A stretch of DNA of 64,000 bases from an uncultured Lentisphaeria bacterium (lineage in GTDB: Bacteria; Verrucomicrobiota; Lentisphaeria; Victivallales; UBA1829): positions 62,001 through 126,000 of the forward strand of contig CAJKAR010000005.1 of assembly GCA_905197955.1 (NCBI GenBank), given 5' to 3'. Shown in pieces: positions 7,864 to 16,457 of this stretch. The notes under the pieces are model-generated. The model did no database searches and had not been told where the DNA came from. It worked only from the letters and a program-made list of their open reading frames with translations. A program made the position numbers and the translations under genes. Positions within the stretch are counted from its first letter, which is position 1. The number at the start of each line of letters is the position of its first letter.

Positions 7864-10089
7864 TTATTGTTTCGCGGAGAGTTTCGTCTTCCGGACGGAC
7901 TGGATCTTTTTTCCGGTTCCGAATTCAACGTCATACAGATGTCCATCTCGTGAGCGCAGACGGAATTTTCCGCTCCAGTTTTCCGGAACGGCAGGCAGAA
8001 GATCCGTTTTTTCGGAATGGCTCTGAAGAAGCATCTCCTGAAGAGCGGTGGTGTTTACGCCCGGTGAGTCCAGATAGGGCGCATCGGAAACTCCGAAACG
8101 GCTTCCGGTGAGTCCTTTCCCGGGACTGTTCCAGCCGCCGTAAGGATAATGTTGCTGGCGTTTCGCATGTTCCAGTACAATTTTTACGGTGTCGGGCAGG
8201 TGCAGACGTGCCGCCTGCACACCGCATTGCGACCAGCCGGCGCGGTTCGGATAGTTCCTCATGCGGAAGGTCCGGACCATGCGTTCATATTCCGCGGCGG
8301 GACTGTATGCGTCGATCACGGCGAACGGATAGATGGCATAAAGTTCCGGATTCTCCTGATTGTAGGAGCCTTTGTCATCCAGAAATTCGCGCAGGGGGGC
8401 GTAGACATCCGCAGGAACAATGACTCCCTGCTGTTTTTTGGGCTTGACCTGGAAGCCAAAGGGCAGTTCCGGCAGATGCTGATACCGCTCCCGGACCGTT
8501 TCCAGCAGAACCGCTTCGAATCCGAATCCGGGGCCGTGTTTCAGAGCGGCTTCAAAGACCCGTCGGACTCCGGCAAGATCCGGAGCAGGATCGCGGACCT
8601 TGCGGAACTGCTCGATCGAATCCGAGGGTTCCATGTGATACAGTCCATCGGGACCCTTTTTCAGGAACGTGACCAGAAAGAGCGTGATTTCATGGAGCCA
8701 GGGGGAGAAGATCTCGCTTGCGAACTGCGGATCGCCGGTGTAGCGGAAGTAGTCGTCCAACAGACAGATCCATTCCGCGGCGGCAGAGTGAATGTGCGTG
8801 GTGTAGCCGCCTTTCCGGGATTCGAGGCGCTGATCGTATTGTTTTTCCAGAAGTTCACGGGTGACGGGAGTGGTCACATGTTTCTGTGTTTTTTCCAGAA
8901 CGCGGGTCGGGAGCCATTCCGGAAAGTAGATGCCGACTTTACCGAATTTGGCTGTATCCTGCTGGCGGTAATCAAAATAGGAGTCATAGAAGTTGATCTG
9001 TCTGCGCCAGATTTCCGGATGGTTGGCCGTACCGAGGGGCCAGGAGATTTCGCGCTGGTTCTGGAACCAGTAGCCGTGTCCCCAGGAGATATTGTCATCG
9101 CGAACGCTTCCGAGTCCTCCGCTGAAGCGCGGCGGATAGACTCCTCCATGCACACCGGCCAGACTGTACAGATTGACGAACCAGAGTTTATTCAGGTAGT
9201 CCGCATCCGGATCGCCGCGGAGGACGATGAAGGAACGCGACCAGAACTCCCGCCACCAGTTTTCCTGCTGCCGGATGATTTCCGGTGTTTTCATGACTGC
9301 GGTCTGAACAGCGGCAATGTCGATGGTGTTTCCGAAGGTGACCGTTTCCGCCGTCACAAAGAAGCGGTAGTTCCGCAACGGAGCGGCGGATTTCGCGGAA
9401 ATCGAATGGGAATCGCGTTCCGCCGGGAGGAGTTTGCCCTGATCCAGAGCGATTGCAAGATGGAGGCTCCGTCCGTAAATCAGATCGGTCGGCGAGGGCT
9501 TTTTCCCATCGGGGAGAGGGCGCCGATTGCTTTGCAGAAGATTGGTTTCCCGGCAGAGAATGCGTCCTTCGACAAGATTCAGAATCTGCGGAGTCCGGTG
9601 ATTGAAATAGAGAATGGAGGCTTTGGCTGGAGTTTTTCTGCCGTCTTCGACCTCAATCAAAAGCGTGTTCTTTCCCATGATGCCGCGGATGACGACTTTC
9701 ACGGTTCCTTCTGCGGTTCCGAGTTCAAATCGGAGACATCCATGATACAGATCCAGTTCCTGCCGGAACCGTGTCAGCGAATCCGCTCCGAGTTCAGGAA
9801 AGAGCCGGATCCTGCCCGGAGAGAGCGGCAGGGGGGAGTAGTGATATTTGACGGCTTCATGACCGAAGAAATCGTGTTTCCCAAGCTGAAGTTCGATTCC
9901 GTTTCCGAATCCCGCCATCGCTTTGAGATCGCCCGACCCGACCGGCATGACATAGGCGGGATCGGCATCGTAACGGTCGAATACAGGATTCAGCTCCTTC
10001 ATTCGGTCTGTGACATCCGACGGGATGGTTCCTGCGGAAAGGAGCGCCGCAGCGAATACGGCGCATCCGGCGATGAGACTTTTATTCAT
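7864..10089 (-). CDS. Secreted GH95-like / DUF5703-like (alpha/alpha)6-barrel glycosidase
   Basis: This 741-residue protein begins with a signal peptide (MNKSLIAGCAVFAAALLSAG). The segment YVMPVGSGDLKAMAGFGNG (about residues 46-64) matches the 'MPiGNGdlGamv' start of GH95-type and DUF5703 proteins. The C-terminal NTTALQEMLLQSHSEKTDLLPAVPENW matches the 'EMLLQSh...I.LLPALP..W' end of GH95. The middle is helix-rich, as expected of a six-hairpin barrel. GH95 enzymes remove alpha-L-fucose or galactose. Activity here is uncertain, because the N-terminal resemblance to DUF5703 suggests a divergent branch. Its start overlaps the upstream lyase gene by 8 bases, so translation is probably coupled. It is the last gene of the symporter operon. 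Confidence 0.7.
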   Translation of the reverse strand: MNKSLIAGCAVFAAALLSAGTIPSDVTDRMKELNPVFDRYDADPAYVMPVGSGDLKAMAGFGNGIELQLGKHDFFGHEAVKYHYSPLPLSPGRIRLFPELGADSLTRFRQELDLYHGCLRFELGTAEGTVKVVIRGIMGKNTLLIEVEDGRKTPAKASILYFNHRTPQILNLVEGRILCRETNLLQSNRRPLPDGKKPSPTDLIYGRSLHLAIALDQGKLLPAERDSHSISAKSAAPLRNYRFFVTAETVTFGNTIDIAAVQTAVMKTPEIIRQQENWWREFWSRSFIVLRGDPDADYLNKLWFVNLYSLAGVHGGVYPPRFSGGLGSVRDDNISWGHGYWFQNQREISWPLGTANHPEIWRRQINFYDSYFDYRQQDTAKFGKVGIYFPEWLPTRVLEKTQKHVTTPVTRELLEKQYDQRLESRKGGYTTHIHSAAAEWICLLDDYFRYTGDPQFASEIFSPWLHEITLFLVTFLKKGPDGLYHMEPSDSIEQFRKVRDPAPDLAGVRRVFEAALKHGPGFGFEAVLLETVRERYQHLPELPFGFQVKPKKQQGVIVPADVYAPLREFLDDKGSYNQENPELYAIYPFAVIDAYSPAAEYERMVRTFRMRNYPNRAGWSQCGVQAARLHLPDTVKIVLEHAKRQQHYPYGGWNSPGKGLTGSRFGVSDAPYLDSPGVNTTALQEMLLQSHSEKTDLLPAVPENWSGKFRLRSRDGHLYDVEFGTGKKIQSVRKTKLSAKQ

Positions 10090-12454
10090 AGGAAGGCACG
10101 ACTCCTTTCTCTGTTGTTTTCCATTGAAACTGTTTTGGAATTTTCATGGGGATAACGATTCCCCGGCCGGATTCGCCCTGATCCGTGAGTTCATATCCGG
10201 CGCTGACAAGTCGTCCGCCGGAAAGACGGATCGTGTTTCCGTTTTTCAGCGTCAGTTCGAAGCCGTCCGGAAGGCGTTTCCGCGATACGACGGGATTCTC
10301 GCCGCGGAACGGGACAATAACCGTATAAAGCGTTTTGCTTCCCCGGCTGTTCCATTCGGTGAAAAGCTGAACGGCGGGAGTGAAGATCCATGCTTTCCGG
10401 TCCGTCAGTTTCGCGACCCATCCGAGAATCCGGTCTTTTCGGAATATACCGCAGTGGGTGGAAAATTGCAAAGCGTCGATTCCGTAAAAGTAGAATGCGG
10501 CGTTGACGGAATCGCCCGGACGGGTTGTGACGACGCTGTCGGAATGAATCCGCAGAAACTCCGGTTTGAATTCGGGCGCGAACAGCCAGCTCTGCGTGAA
10601 GCGGTGTTCCCGGAGGGAGTTCACTGTATCGCGGATGAGGAAAATTCCTGCGGATTTGATGAGGATCACGGCACGATTGTGGGTGACATCGTCAATGACG
10701 GTATCATAGGGTTTCCGGTCAAAGACTGTGACATTGGCACCATCCCGGTTGAAATTCCATCCGGCATATTTTCCCTGATACTTGCCTTCGATGAAATCAA
10801 ATTCACGTCCGGTCAGGAAGCGGTTGGGGAGGGGCGTTTCCCAGACTCTTGGAATTTTTGCATCGAGTTTGACTTTCTGTCCGAATCCGTCCACGCTGAT
10901 CGAGTTGTGCGCGGCGGTGGAGTTCCAGTATTCGTTCATTTTCGGATCGGGATGATACATTTCTCCGCCGGAGTTTACGATAATGGCCTGACCGAGAGCA
11001 TCAAGTTCGATTCCGTTTACCCCTTCGCGCCAGTGGCCGTTTCCGGGACGGGAGCTTTTGAGAAATGCGTAGAGAGCATTTTTATCCCATCCGTTGCGCA
11101 GGACGCTCCAGCCGCCGAACGGGAATGTGATGCTCTGAAACGCCGGAGGGGTGCCGCGTCCTTCGTAGACAAAATCGCGGATCTGTCTGGAAAGCGGGAG
11201 AATGGAAAAATCCGAGATCAGTCCGGCGGAGCGAGCCTCATTGGAGCCTTTGAAGAACTCCGAGCTGCTGGAGAGTCCTGGCATGGATTGACGTGCTTTG
11301 CCGTAATCGCGCCAGGTGTTGTTTTTTCCGGCGATCGGCAGCGCGCCGTTCGGCTTGGCAAGGGAGTGGAGGAAGTAGCAGCGGTTGCGGTAGATTTCCT
11401 CCAGACGTTTCCGGAGGGGGAGTTGTTCTTCCGGGGGAAGCTGGCGGAGAGCCGTCATCATCTCCTGAATTTTTGCGGGGAGATCGGCGTTGTAATTGAA
11501 GCTCTGTTCCATATCGCTGCCGTCGGGGAGAATTCCGCTGTTGAGGACGTTGCGGAGTCCGGTTTCCCGCCAGCGCGGAGCGTCGCGGAATTCCGGGAGG
11601 GCGCTGCCCAGCAGGAAGAGCTGGATGGCGCAGTGCTGGCGCTGATTCGGGAGCCACTCTTTTGTCGCCAGCTGACGTTCCGCTGTGCCTGCTTCGTATT
11701 CGGTGATATGGAGAAGAATTTCTGCGAATTTCGTGCTGTCGATCAGTCCGGCGGCTTCGCTTCGGCGGCTGATCGCGTTGAGTCCCTGGAGGAACGCCTG
11801 GATGCGCCAGCCGAGGTAGAGAGGAATATCGCACCATTGAATGGAGTTCTGCGGAAGACGAGTCCGATATTCTTTGGCCTTGCGGATGGCGGCATACTGT
11901 TTCGGCCAGTGTTCGGCGAAGTCGGCCCAGTAGCCGATCCATGCGTCGAGATATTTGACATCGCCGGTCTGCTTGTATTTTTCGGCGAGCTTGTTGGTCC
12001 ACTGCATGGTGGAGAGATCGCGGACGAGGAGATCGTACCCGTCATCGGGGAAGCGGAACCACTGCACCTGACCGGGAAGTCCGATGACGGCTCTGGTATC
12101 GGTGAATTTCCCGTATTGACGAGTCGTTAGAATTCCATGAAGAAGCTCATCGGCGCTGGCAGGTCCGTGCAGCCAGAAATAGAGTTTCCGGATTTCCGGC
12201 GTTTTGGCGATCCGGTTCAGAAGCTCCTGTTTGAAGCGGTCGAAGTCCGCCTTTTTCTGCGTGGAGGTCCCGCGATTGCCCATGGAGAGTTTTTGCAGAA
12301 CGCGATCCTGAGCTCCGGTTTTCCGGGATGGTGCATTGTCAGTCTGTTTTGCCGGAGGAGTGCTGCTTCCGGATGTTTTGACTGGCTGGATGTCTGCGAC
12401 AGAGCACCCGGCTGCGAACAGGAGGATTCCGGCGGCGAGGAGTGTATTTTTCAT
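10082..12454 (-). CDS. Heparinase II/III-type polysaccharide lyase, lipoprotein
   Basis: The start at 12454 gives a lipoprotein signal (MKNTLLAAGILLFAAGC, lipobox FAAGC) with AAAGGAG upstream; the longer frame adds a non-signal extension inside the pseudopilin gene. Of the 790 residues, about 75-430 form a helical toroid (QWTNKLAEKYKQTGDVKYLDAWIGYW is a typical repeat). The rest is a beta-sheet domain with GHWREGVNGIELDALGQ and EYWNSTAAHNSISVDG, the 'HNtv.vDG' hallmark of heparinase II/III-like lyases (PL12/15/17/21-type). It should cleave an acidic, uronate-containing polysaccharide at the outer membrane. The exact substrate is unknown. The pseudopilin gene ends 17 bases upstream and the GH95-like gene overlaps its end. 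Confidence 0.8.
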   Translation of the reverse strand: MKNTLLAAGILLFAAGCSVADIQPVKTSGSSTPPAKQTDNAPSRKTGAQDRVLQKLSMGNRGTSTQKKADFDRFKQELLNRIAKTPEIRKLYFWLHGPASADELLHGILTTRQYGKFTDTRAVIGLPGQVQWFRFPDDGYDLLVRDLSTMQWTNKLAEKYKQTGDVKYLDAWIGYWADFAEHWPKQYAAIRKAKEYRTRLPQNSIQWCDIPLYLGWRIQAFLQGLNAISRRSEAAGLIDSTKFAEILLHITEYEAGTAERQLATKEWLPNQRQHCAIQLFLLGSALPEFRDAPRWRETGLRNVLNSGILPDGSDMEQSFNYNADLPAKIQEMMTALRQLPPEEQLPLRKRLEEIYRNRCYFLHSLAKPNGALPIAGKNNTWRDYGKARQSMPGLSSSSEFFKGSNEARSAGLISDFSILPLSRQIRDFVYEGRGTPPAFQSITFPFGGWSVLRNGWDKNALYAFLKSSRPGNGHWREGVNGIELDALGQAIIVNSGGEMYHPDPKMNEYWNSTAAHNSISVDGFGQKVKLDAKIPRVWETPLPNRFLTGREFDFIEGKYQGKYAGWNFNRDGANVTVFDRKPYDTVIDDVTHNRAVILIKSAGIFLIRDTVNSLREHRFTQSWLFAPEFKPEFLRIHSDSVVTTRPGDSVNAAFYFYGIDALQFSTHCGIFRKDRILGWVAKLTDRKAWIFTPAVQLFTEWNSRGSKTLYTVIVPFRGENPVVSRKRLPDGFELTLKNGNTIRLSGGRLVSAGYELTDQGESGRGIVIPMKIPKQFQWKTTEKGVVPSYE

Positions 12455-12471
12455 TGAATTAATCTCCTTTT

Positions 12472-13215
12472 TTACTGTATTTTTGTGCGGCGCGCGTTCC
12501 ACGGACTCTTATTTTCATACTGCCGGGTTCCGGTGGGATCGCCTTCCTGACTGTTTTTGAGTTCGACGTGTCCATCGGTGAACGCGTAATTGTAACGGAA
12601 CGGACCGTGCAGAGCGGGATCGCCGGCCCATTGTTTTGCGGCATTCTGGATGGATGCGTTGGAGGTGTATCCCAGTGTGTTTGTATTGTGCGCCATCTCA
12701 ACGAGGGTGAAAGTCCTGGTCGGGAACTTAATCATTCCGCTCCGGATCGCTGCGCCGGAACCGTAGATGCCGGGATATTTGTTGTAATCGGCAGAATTGG
12801 AGGTGCCGCGTGTCAGAGCGTAGGTCCGGCGGTAAAGATTGGCTCCATAGGAAGAGGCGCCGGCACGGTCCGCGGGGCAGAGATAAAGATTTGCCGAGCC
12901 CTTGATCTCGACGAATCTAGCCGCTTTTTCAGATGCGGAAAGCCTGGGACTCGGTGCATAGTCATTGATGAGGTCATCCCAGACCAGCATGGGTTCGCCT
13001 GTCGGTTCCGGATTGGCAATGTGGGGGAAGTAATCCTCGTGATCCATTCCGTATTGATTCAGTCCCATGGCAAGCTGTTTCTGGTTTCCGGCGCATTTGA
13101 TGGTCATGGCCTTTGCGCGGGCTCCGTTCAGAGCAGGGAGCAGCATCCCGGCGAGGATGGCGATGATGGCAATGACGATGAGGAGTTCTATCAGTGTAAA
13201 TTGAGTCTGTTTCAT
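12472..13215 (-). CDS. Pseudopilin-type protein in lyase operon
   Basis: The 247-residue product starts MKQTQFTLIELLIVIAIIAI, with FTLIELL, Glu+5 and a very short leader, followed by [16 protein letters not shown]. Gln precedes the expected cleavage site. Near the C-terminus HGPFRYNYAFTDGH is an H-x10-DG version of the family motif. The middle has two Cys about where other members have them (KCAGNQ, LCPADRAG), the latter typical of a 'CPsd' element in this family. CAGGAG lies 9 bases before the ATG. Only two bases separate it from the LacI stop codon and 17 from the lyase, so it is a genuine operon member. Function beyond a type II secretion-like pseudopilin is unknown. Confidence 0.88.
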   Translation of the reverse strand: MKQTQFTLIELLIVIAIIAILAGMLLPALNGARAKAMTIKCAGNQKQLAMGLNQYGMDHEDYFPHIANPEPTGEPMLVWDDLINDYAPSPRLSASEKAARFVEIKGSANLYLCPADRAGASSYGANLYRRTYALTRGTSNSADYNKYPGIYGSGAAIRSGMIKFPTRTFTLVEMAHNTNTLGYTSNASIQNAAKQWAGDPALHGPFRYNYAFTDGHVELKNSQEGDPTGTRQYENKSPWNARRTKIQ

Positions 13216-13217
13216 GT

Positions 13218-14237
13218 TCAGTTCTCCTGAATGATTTCGGGATCGAGTTCGAGTTTTGTCAGAGGTTCGTTCCGGTTGTCGATTCTCCAGAGGAGTCTGC
13301 GCACGGCCTCTCTGCCGATGCGTTCCGGCTGGATATCGACGGAAGCAGGCCGGGGATTCAAGTTCTTCAAAAACGCCAGTTCATTGTTGACTCCGATGAT
13401 TTCGACATCTTTACCGGGAACAAGTCCGTAGTGCGGCAGAGTCTGGTAGAGTCCGAGCATGATGATATCGACCGGAGCGAAAATGGCGGTCGGCAGAACA
13501 GGGAAGGTTTTCATTTCTTCCAGAAGAGTTCCGAGCTCCCGGACATTTGCCAGCTGAGTTTCGCCGGTTTCGACGATCAGTTCCTTTCCCTGAAGCGTTT
13601 CCAGACGGCCTCCCTTTTCCAGAACGGTCCGGCAGAAACTCTCTTCGCGCCGGGGAAAGGTGGAACGGATGCAGAGGAAGACGCGATGACCGCGATTCCA
13701 GAGATATTCCGCGGCACGCCGTCCGACAGCATCGTCATTGTAGGTGATGTGATCAAAGAAATCGTTTTCACGCGGCAGTCCCATGATTCGGACGCAGGGA
13801 ATCTCGCGCAGGGCGCGGATGAATCGGGGATCCTCGCCGGAGAGGGCAAAGAGAATTGCGCCGTCGATGCGTGGCGGAAGTTTGGAAAAGGGCTGTCCGC
13901 ATTTGAAGTTGCGGAGGATCATGTTGTAGTCGTGTTCGCTCAGCTCCTCCTCCACGCCGCGGATGACGCGGGAGTAGATCGGCGCGTTCAGAACCGTGAC
14001 CGGAAGACGGGAGAGAAGAGCAATCTGCATCTGCCGGTATTTCCGACGGCGGATGGTTGTATGATTCTGGCGCAGATGGAACGGTCTCAGTTCGAATCCG
14101 AGGCGCTCGGAGGCCTCCCGGACTTTCCGGACCGTCTCCGGGCTGATCTTCGGATGGTTGTTGTTGACGCGCGAGACCGTGGCAGGCGATACTCCCGCCT
14201 CCCGCGCGATTTCCAGAATGGTGATGTTATTTTTCAT
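13218..14237 (-). CDS. LacI-family transcriptional regulator
   Basis: The 339-residue product has an N-terminal helix-turn-helix (ITILEIAREAGVSPATVSRVNNNH) with the LacI signature. The hinge region is followed by an atypical basic stretch (RQNHTTIRRRKYRQ), then a sugar-binding effector domain (MQIALLSRL ... GVEEELSEHDYNMIL ... RIDGAILFAL ... VDIQPERIGREAVRRLLWRI). The reading frame overlaps the end of the symporter gene by 11 bases and ends 2 bases before the pseudopilin start, so it is made with the operon and probably controls it. The ligand is likely a product of the heparinase-type lyase or GH95-like enzyme. Confidence 0.92.
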   Translation of the reverse strand: MKNNITILEIAREAGVSPATVSRVNNNHPKISPETVRKVREASERLGFELRPFHLRQNHTTIRRRKYRQMQIALLSRLPVTVLNAPIYSRVIRGVEEELSEHDYNMILRNFKCGQPFSKLPPRIDGAILFALSGEDPRFIRALREIPCVRIMGLPRENDFFDHITYNDDAVGRRAAEYLWNRGHRVFLCIRSTFPRREESFCRTVLEKGGRLETLQGKELIVETGETQLANVRELGTLLEEMKTFPVLPTAIFAPVDIIMLGLYQTLPHYGLVPGKDVEIIGVNNELAFLKNLNPRPASVDIQPERIGREAVRRLLWRIDNRNEPLTKLELDPEIIQEN

Positions 14238-15990
14238 CTCCGATCCTTCTCCTGTAATTGAAATAAAGCAGGCCGCCTGTAATCAGGGCAACTCCGCCGA
14301 TGAACAGAAAACTGATTCTTCCCGCCGCTCCGTTCGGAATGAACACTCCCAGCAGAGTGAGCGCGCCGTATGCCAGACAGAGCATTCCGAGCATCCGGAA
14401 CTGCATGGAATCGGTATTTTCATGTTCATCGGAGTCTTCCGTGACGGGTGTATTCATATCCTGAAAGAAGGCATCGACCTCCTTCTTTCTCTCAGAGCTG
14501 ATCTTTCCGGCGAAGAAGCGCGACCCGAGAAACCAGATGCAGGAGATGCCTGCCACCAGAAAGATCATCAGGGAAAACTGCAGATCTCCTGCTTCCTGTT
14601 CCGTCAGTTTGCGCGGAATTCCCAGGAAGGTTGCAATCTCCTGAATCGGCAGCTGGTACTTGACCAGATACGCCACCAGAAGGCCGACGACAATCGTGCT
14701 CCACGCTGCCCATTGAGGCGTTTTCCGCACGAAAATTCCCAGCACCAGCGGCATGGTCAGCGGAATGGAGATCAATCCCGCGAGCAGCAGGGTCAGTTCA
14801 AAGAGCGGCAGTTTCGACACCTCGGAAAACCAGATTCCGAGCAGAATCATCAGCACTCCCAGCACCACGGTGGCGATTCGGGCGAAGAGCAGCAGTTCCC
14901 GGTCATCCGCCTGCGGCCGGATCAGCGCCAGATAGATGTTCCGTCCCGTGATTCCGCTGATCTGGTTCAGTGAGGTGTTGACCGAAGACATCGTTGCGGC
15001 AAAGATTCCGCATGCGAGCAGTCCGGTCAATCCCGCCGGGAACACCCTCATGCAGATTGCTACATAGGATGCTTCTTCCGGATTCCGCAGATACGGAAAT
15101 TCCGCGGTGATGTCGGGAATCACAAACGATGCCGCCATCGGCGGAATGAACCAGAACAGCGGGCCGACAATAAAGCCGAAGGCCACCAGCAGAGCCGATT
15201 TTCGCGCGTCCCGGTCGCTTTTCACAAACAGAAAACGGCTGGCGCCCGCCGTCAGATTGATTGCGCTGAAAATCTGATTGAAGAAGATTGCGACCAGCCA
15301 ACATATGACAATCTGCGGAGAGAGCGTTTCACTCCAGTTGAAATGATAGCTTGGGATCTTCTCGAAGAATCCGCTCAGTCCTCCCACCTCCGGCATCCGC
15401 AGCACCAGAACCGCCGCGACGATCGTGATGGACATGACAATCAGCGCCTGTACAAAATCCGAAGCCGCCACCGCCCAGCTCCCCCCCGTTACCGCCAGAA
15501 ACGTGATAAGCAGTCCCATGACCCAGATGGAGCCGTTCACGCTCATGCCCAGAATCGGCGCAAGAAAAATCGACAGCGTATAGAGTCCGAGTCCCCCGAA
15601 AATAAAACTGATGATCGTGTTGTACCACGCATAAACCTGTTCTGATCCTTTCCCGAATCTGCGCCGGACTGCATCAATCGGCGTGATGACGCGCATCCGC
15701 CGGAAGCGATGAGCAAAGAAAAGCGCAATCAGCAGATATGCCACCGCATTAAAGGCAAACAGCATGATCAGCAGAGTTCCCGTCTTATAAATTTTTCCCG
15801 CGCATCCGACAAAAGTCCACGCGCTGAACGTTACCATGAAATTCGACGCCCCGGAGAGATACCAGCTCATGGAACCTCCTCCGCGCAGAAAGTCGCTCGT
15901 ATTCTTGCAGACATTCCGGAAATACACACCGATCCCTGCCATGAATACCACAAAAACTGCTATTACCGCATAGTCATAAAACCCGATCAT
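14227..15990 (-). CDS. Sodium:solute symporter (SSS family)
   Basis: The start at 15990 (MIGFYDYAVIAVFVVFMAGIG) has AAAGGAGAAG upstream at good spacing; the longer in-frame extension has no such site. The 587-residue protein has about 13-14 membrane segments. SSS features are the FLRGGGSMSWYLSGASNFMVTFSAWTFVG region of helices 1-2, RFRRMRVITPIDAVRRRFG, and GIFAATMSSVNTSLNQISGITGRNIY, the sodium-site helix 8 region. A cytosolic linker with RKKEVDAFFQDM follows and two more helices end the protein. It should import the sugar or sugar acid released by the operon's enzymes with Na+. It is the first gene of a five-gene leftward operon. Confidence 0.88.
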   Translation of the reverse strand: MIGFYDYAVIAVFVVFMAGIGVYFRNVCKNTSDFLRGGGSMSWYLSGASNFMVTFSAWTFVGCAGKIYKTGTLLIMLFAFNAVAYLLIALFFAHRFRRMRVITPIDAVRRRFGKGSEQVYAWYNTIISFIFGGLGLYTLSIFLAPILGMSVNGSIWVMGLLITFLAVTGGSWAVAASDFVQALIVMSITIVAAVLVLRMPEVGGLSGFFEKIPSYHFNWSETLSPQIVICWLVAIFFNQIFSAINLTAGASRFLFVKSDRDARKSALLVAFGFIVGPLFWFIPPMAASFVIPDITAEFPYLRNPEEASYVAICMRVFPAGLTGLLACGIFAATMSSVNTSLNQISGITGRNIYLALIRPQADDRELLLFARIATVVLGVLMILLGIWFSEVSKLPLFELTLLLAGLISIPLTMPLVLGIFVRKTPQWAAWSTIVVGLLVAYLVKYQLPIQEIATFLGIPRKLTEQEAGDLQFSLMIFLVAGISCIWFLGSRFFAGKISSERKKEVDAFFQDMNTPVTEDSDEHENTDSMQFRMLGMLCLAYGALTLLGVFIPNGAAGRISFLFIGGVALITGGLLYFNYRRRIGDEK

Positions 15991-16027
15991 TGTTCGAATC
16001 TTCTCCTTTGTTTGTTTTCTCTCTTTC

Positions 16028-16055
16028 ATTATACAACAAAAGAAAAAAATAACAA
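16028..16055 (-). promoter_or_regulatory. Sigma-70 promoter of the symporter-LacI-pseudopilin-lyase operon
   Basis: Read on the minus strand, TTGTTA (16055-16050), 16 bases and TATAAT (16033-16028) lie 38 bases before the symporter start. Just upstream is a direct repeat of ATGCAAAT. Confidence 0.65.
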
Positions 16056-16056
16056 T

Positions 16057-16082
16057 ATGCAAATTTTCTATTTTATGCAAAT
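16057..16082. repeat. Direct repeat ATGCAAAT x2, upstream of symporter promoter
   Basis: Two exact copies of ATGCAAAT (16057-16064 and 16075-16082) lie 18 bases apart just upstream of the -35 box. Same-face spacing near two helical turns would suit an activator or a regulator dimer, but LacI sites are usually palindromic, so assignment to the operon's LacI protein is uncertain. Confidence 0.4.
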
Positions 16083-16215
16083 AAAATTATAATATATTAA
16101 TTATAAAGTGTTTATGTATAGTGAAATTTATTCATAAATGAAAGAAAAAACAGGAGCCTTTGCAGGAAACGAAGTTTTATGCAAAGGCGTCAGAAGTTTA
16201 GGGAAAGAGGGGAGC

Positions 16216-16435
16216 GCGAGGGGAGAAGAACCGCTTTTCAAAGCGGTTTGCTCCTCTCGCATTTTTTATAAAAAGCGTTTCGTGCTATGCACGACCAGCG
16301 TCTCGCCGCTGGACCGCGACAAGGACACAGTCCTTGACCCGAGAAAAATGCTGGCGCATTTTTCCGTCCTTGGAGATTTTACCGGCAGGCTGTTTTGTGC
16401 AGAGGAGAGAACCGCCTTTCCAAGCGGTTTTCTCC
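16216..16435. repeat. Array of consecutive stem-loops in gene-free segment 16091-16457
   Basis: The 367-base segment without a gene holds six hairpins in a row. They are 16216-16260 (long stem around AACCGCTTT/AAAGCGGTT, followed by ATTTTTTAT, so a plausible rightward terminator), 16281-16293 (CGTGC/GCACG), 16295-16312 (CCAGCG/CGCTGG), 16320-16336 (CAAGGAC/GTCCTTG), 16343-16364 (GAAAAATGC/GCATTTTTC) and 16404-16435 (GGAGA..AACCGC/GCGGTT..TCTCC). The first and last share the AACCGC core. The last can end transcription of the Na/Pi transporter gene that stops at 16458. The short, evenly spaced inner hairpins are not explained by simple termination. A dispersed repeat or structured RNA is possible. 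Confidence 0.6.
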
Positions 16436-16457
16436 GTTTGCATTGATTGAATACAGA

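Noticed and set aside
8149..12130. Long plus-strand ORFs of 668 and 706 codons opposite the GH95-like and lyase genes
   Set aside because: They are antisense shadows of high-GC coding sequence, with no recognisable domains or start signals, while the minus-strand proteins have signal peptides and family motifs.
16138..16446. 102-codon ORF across the hairpin array
   Set aside because: It runs through six stem-loops, lacks a ribosome binding site and has no coding-like composition.
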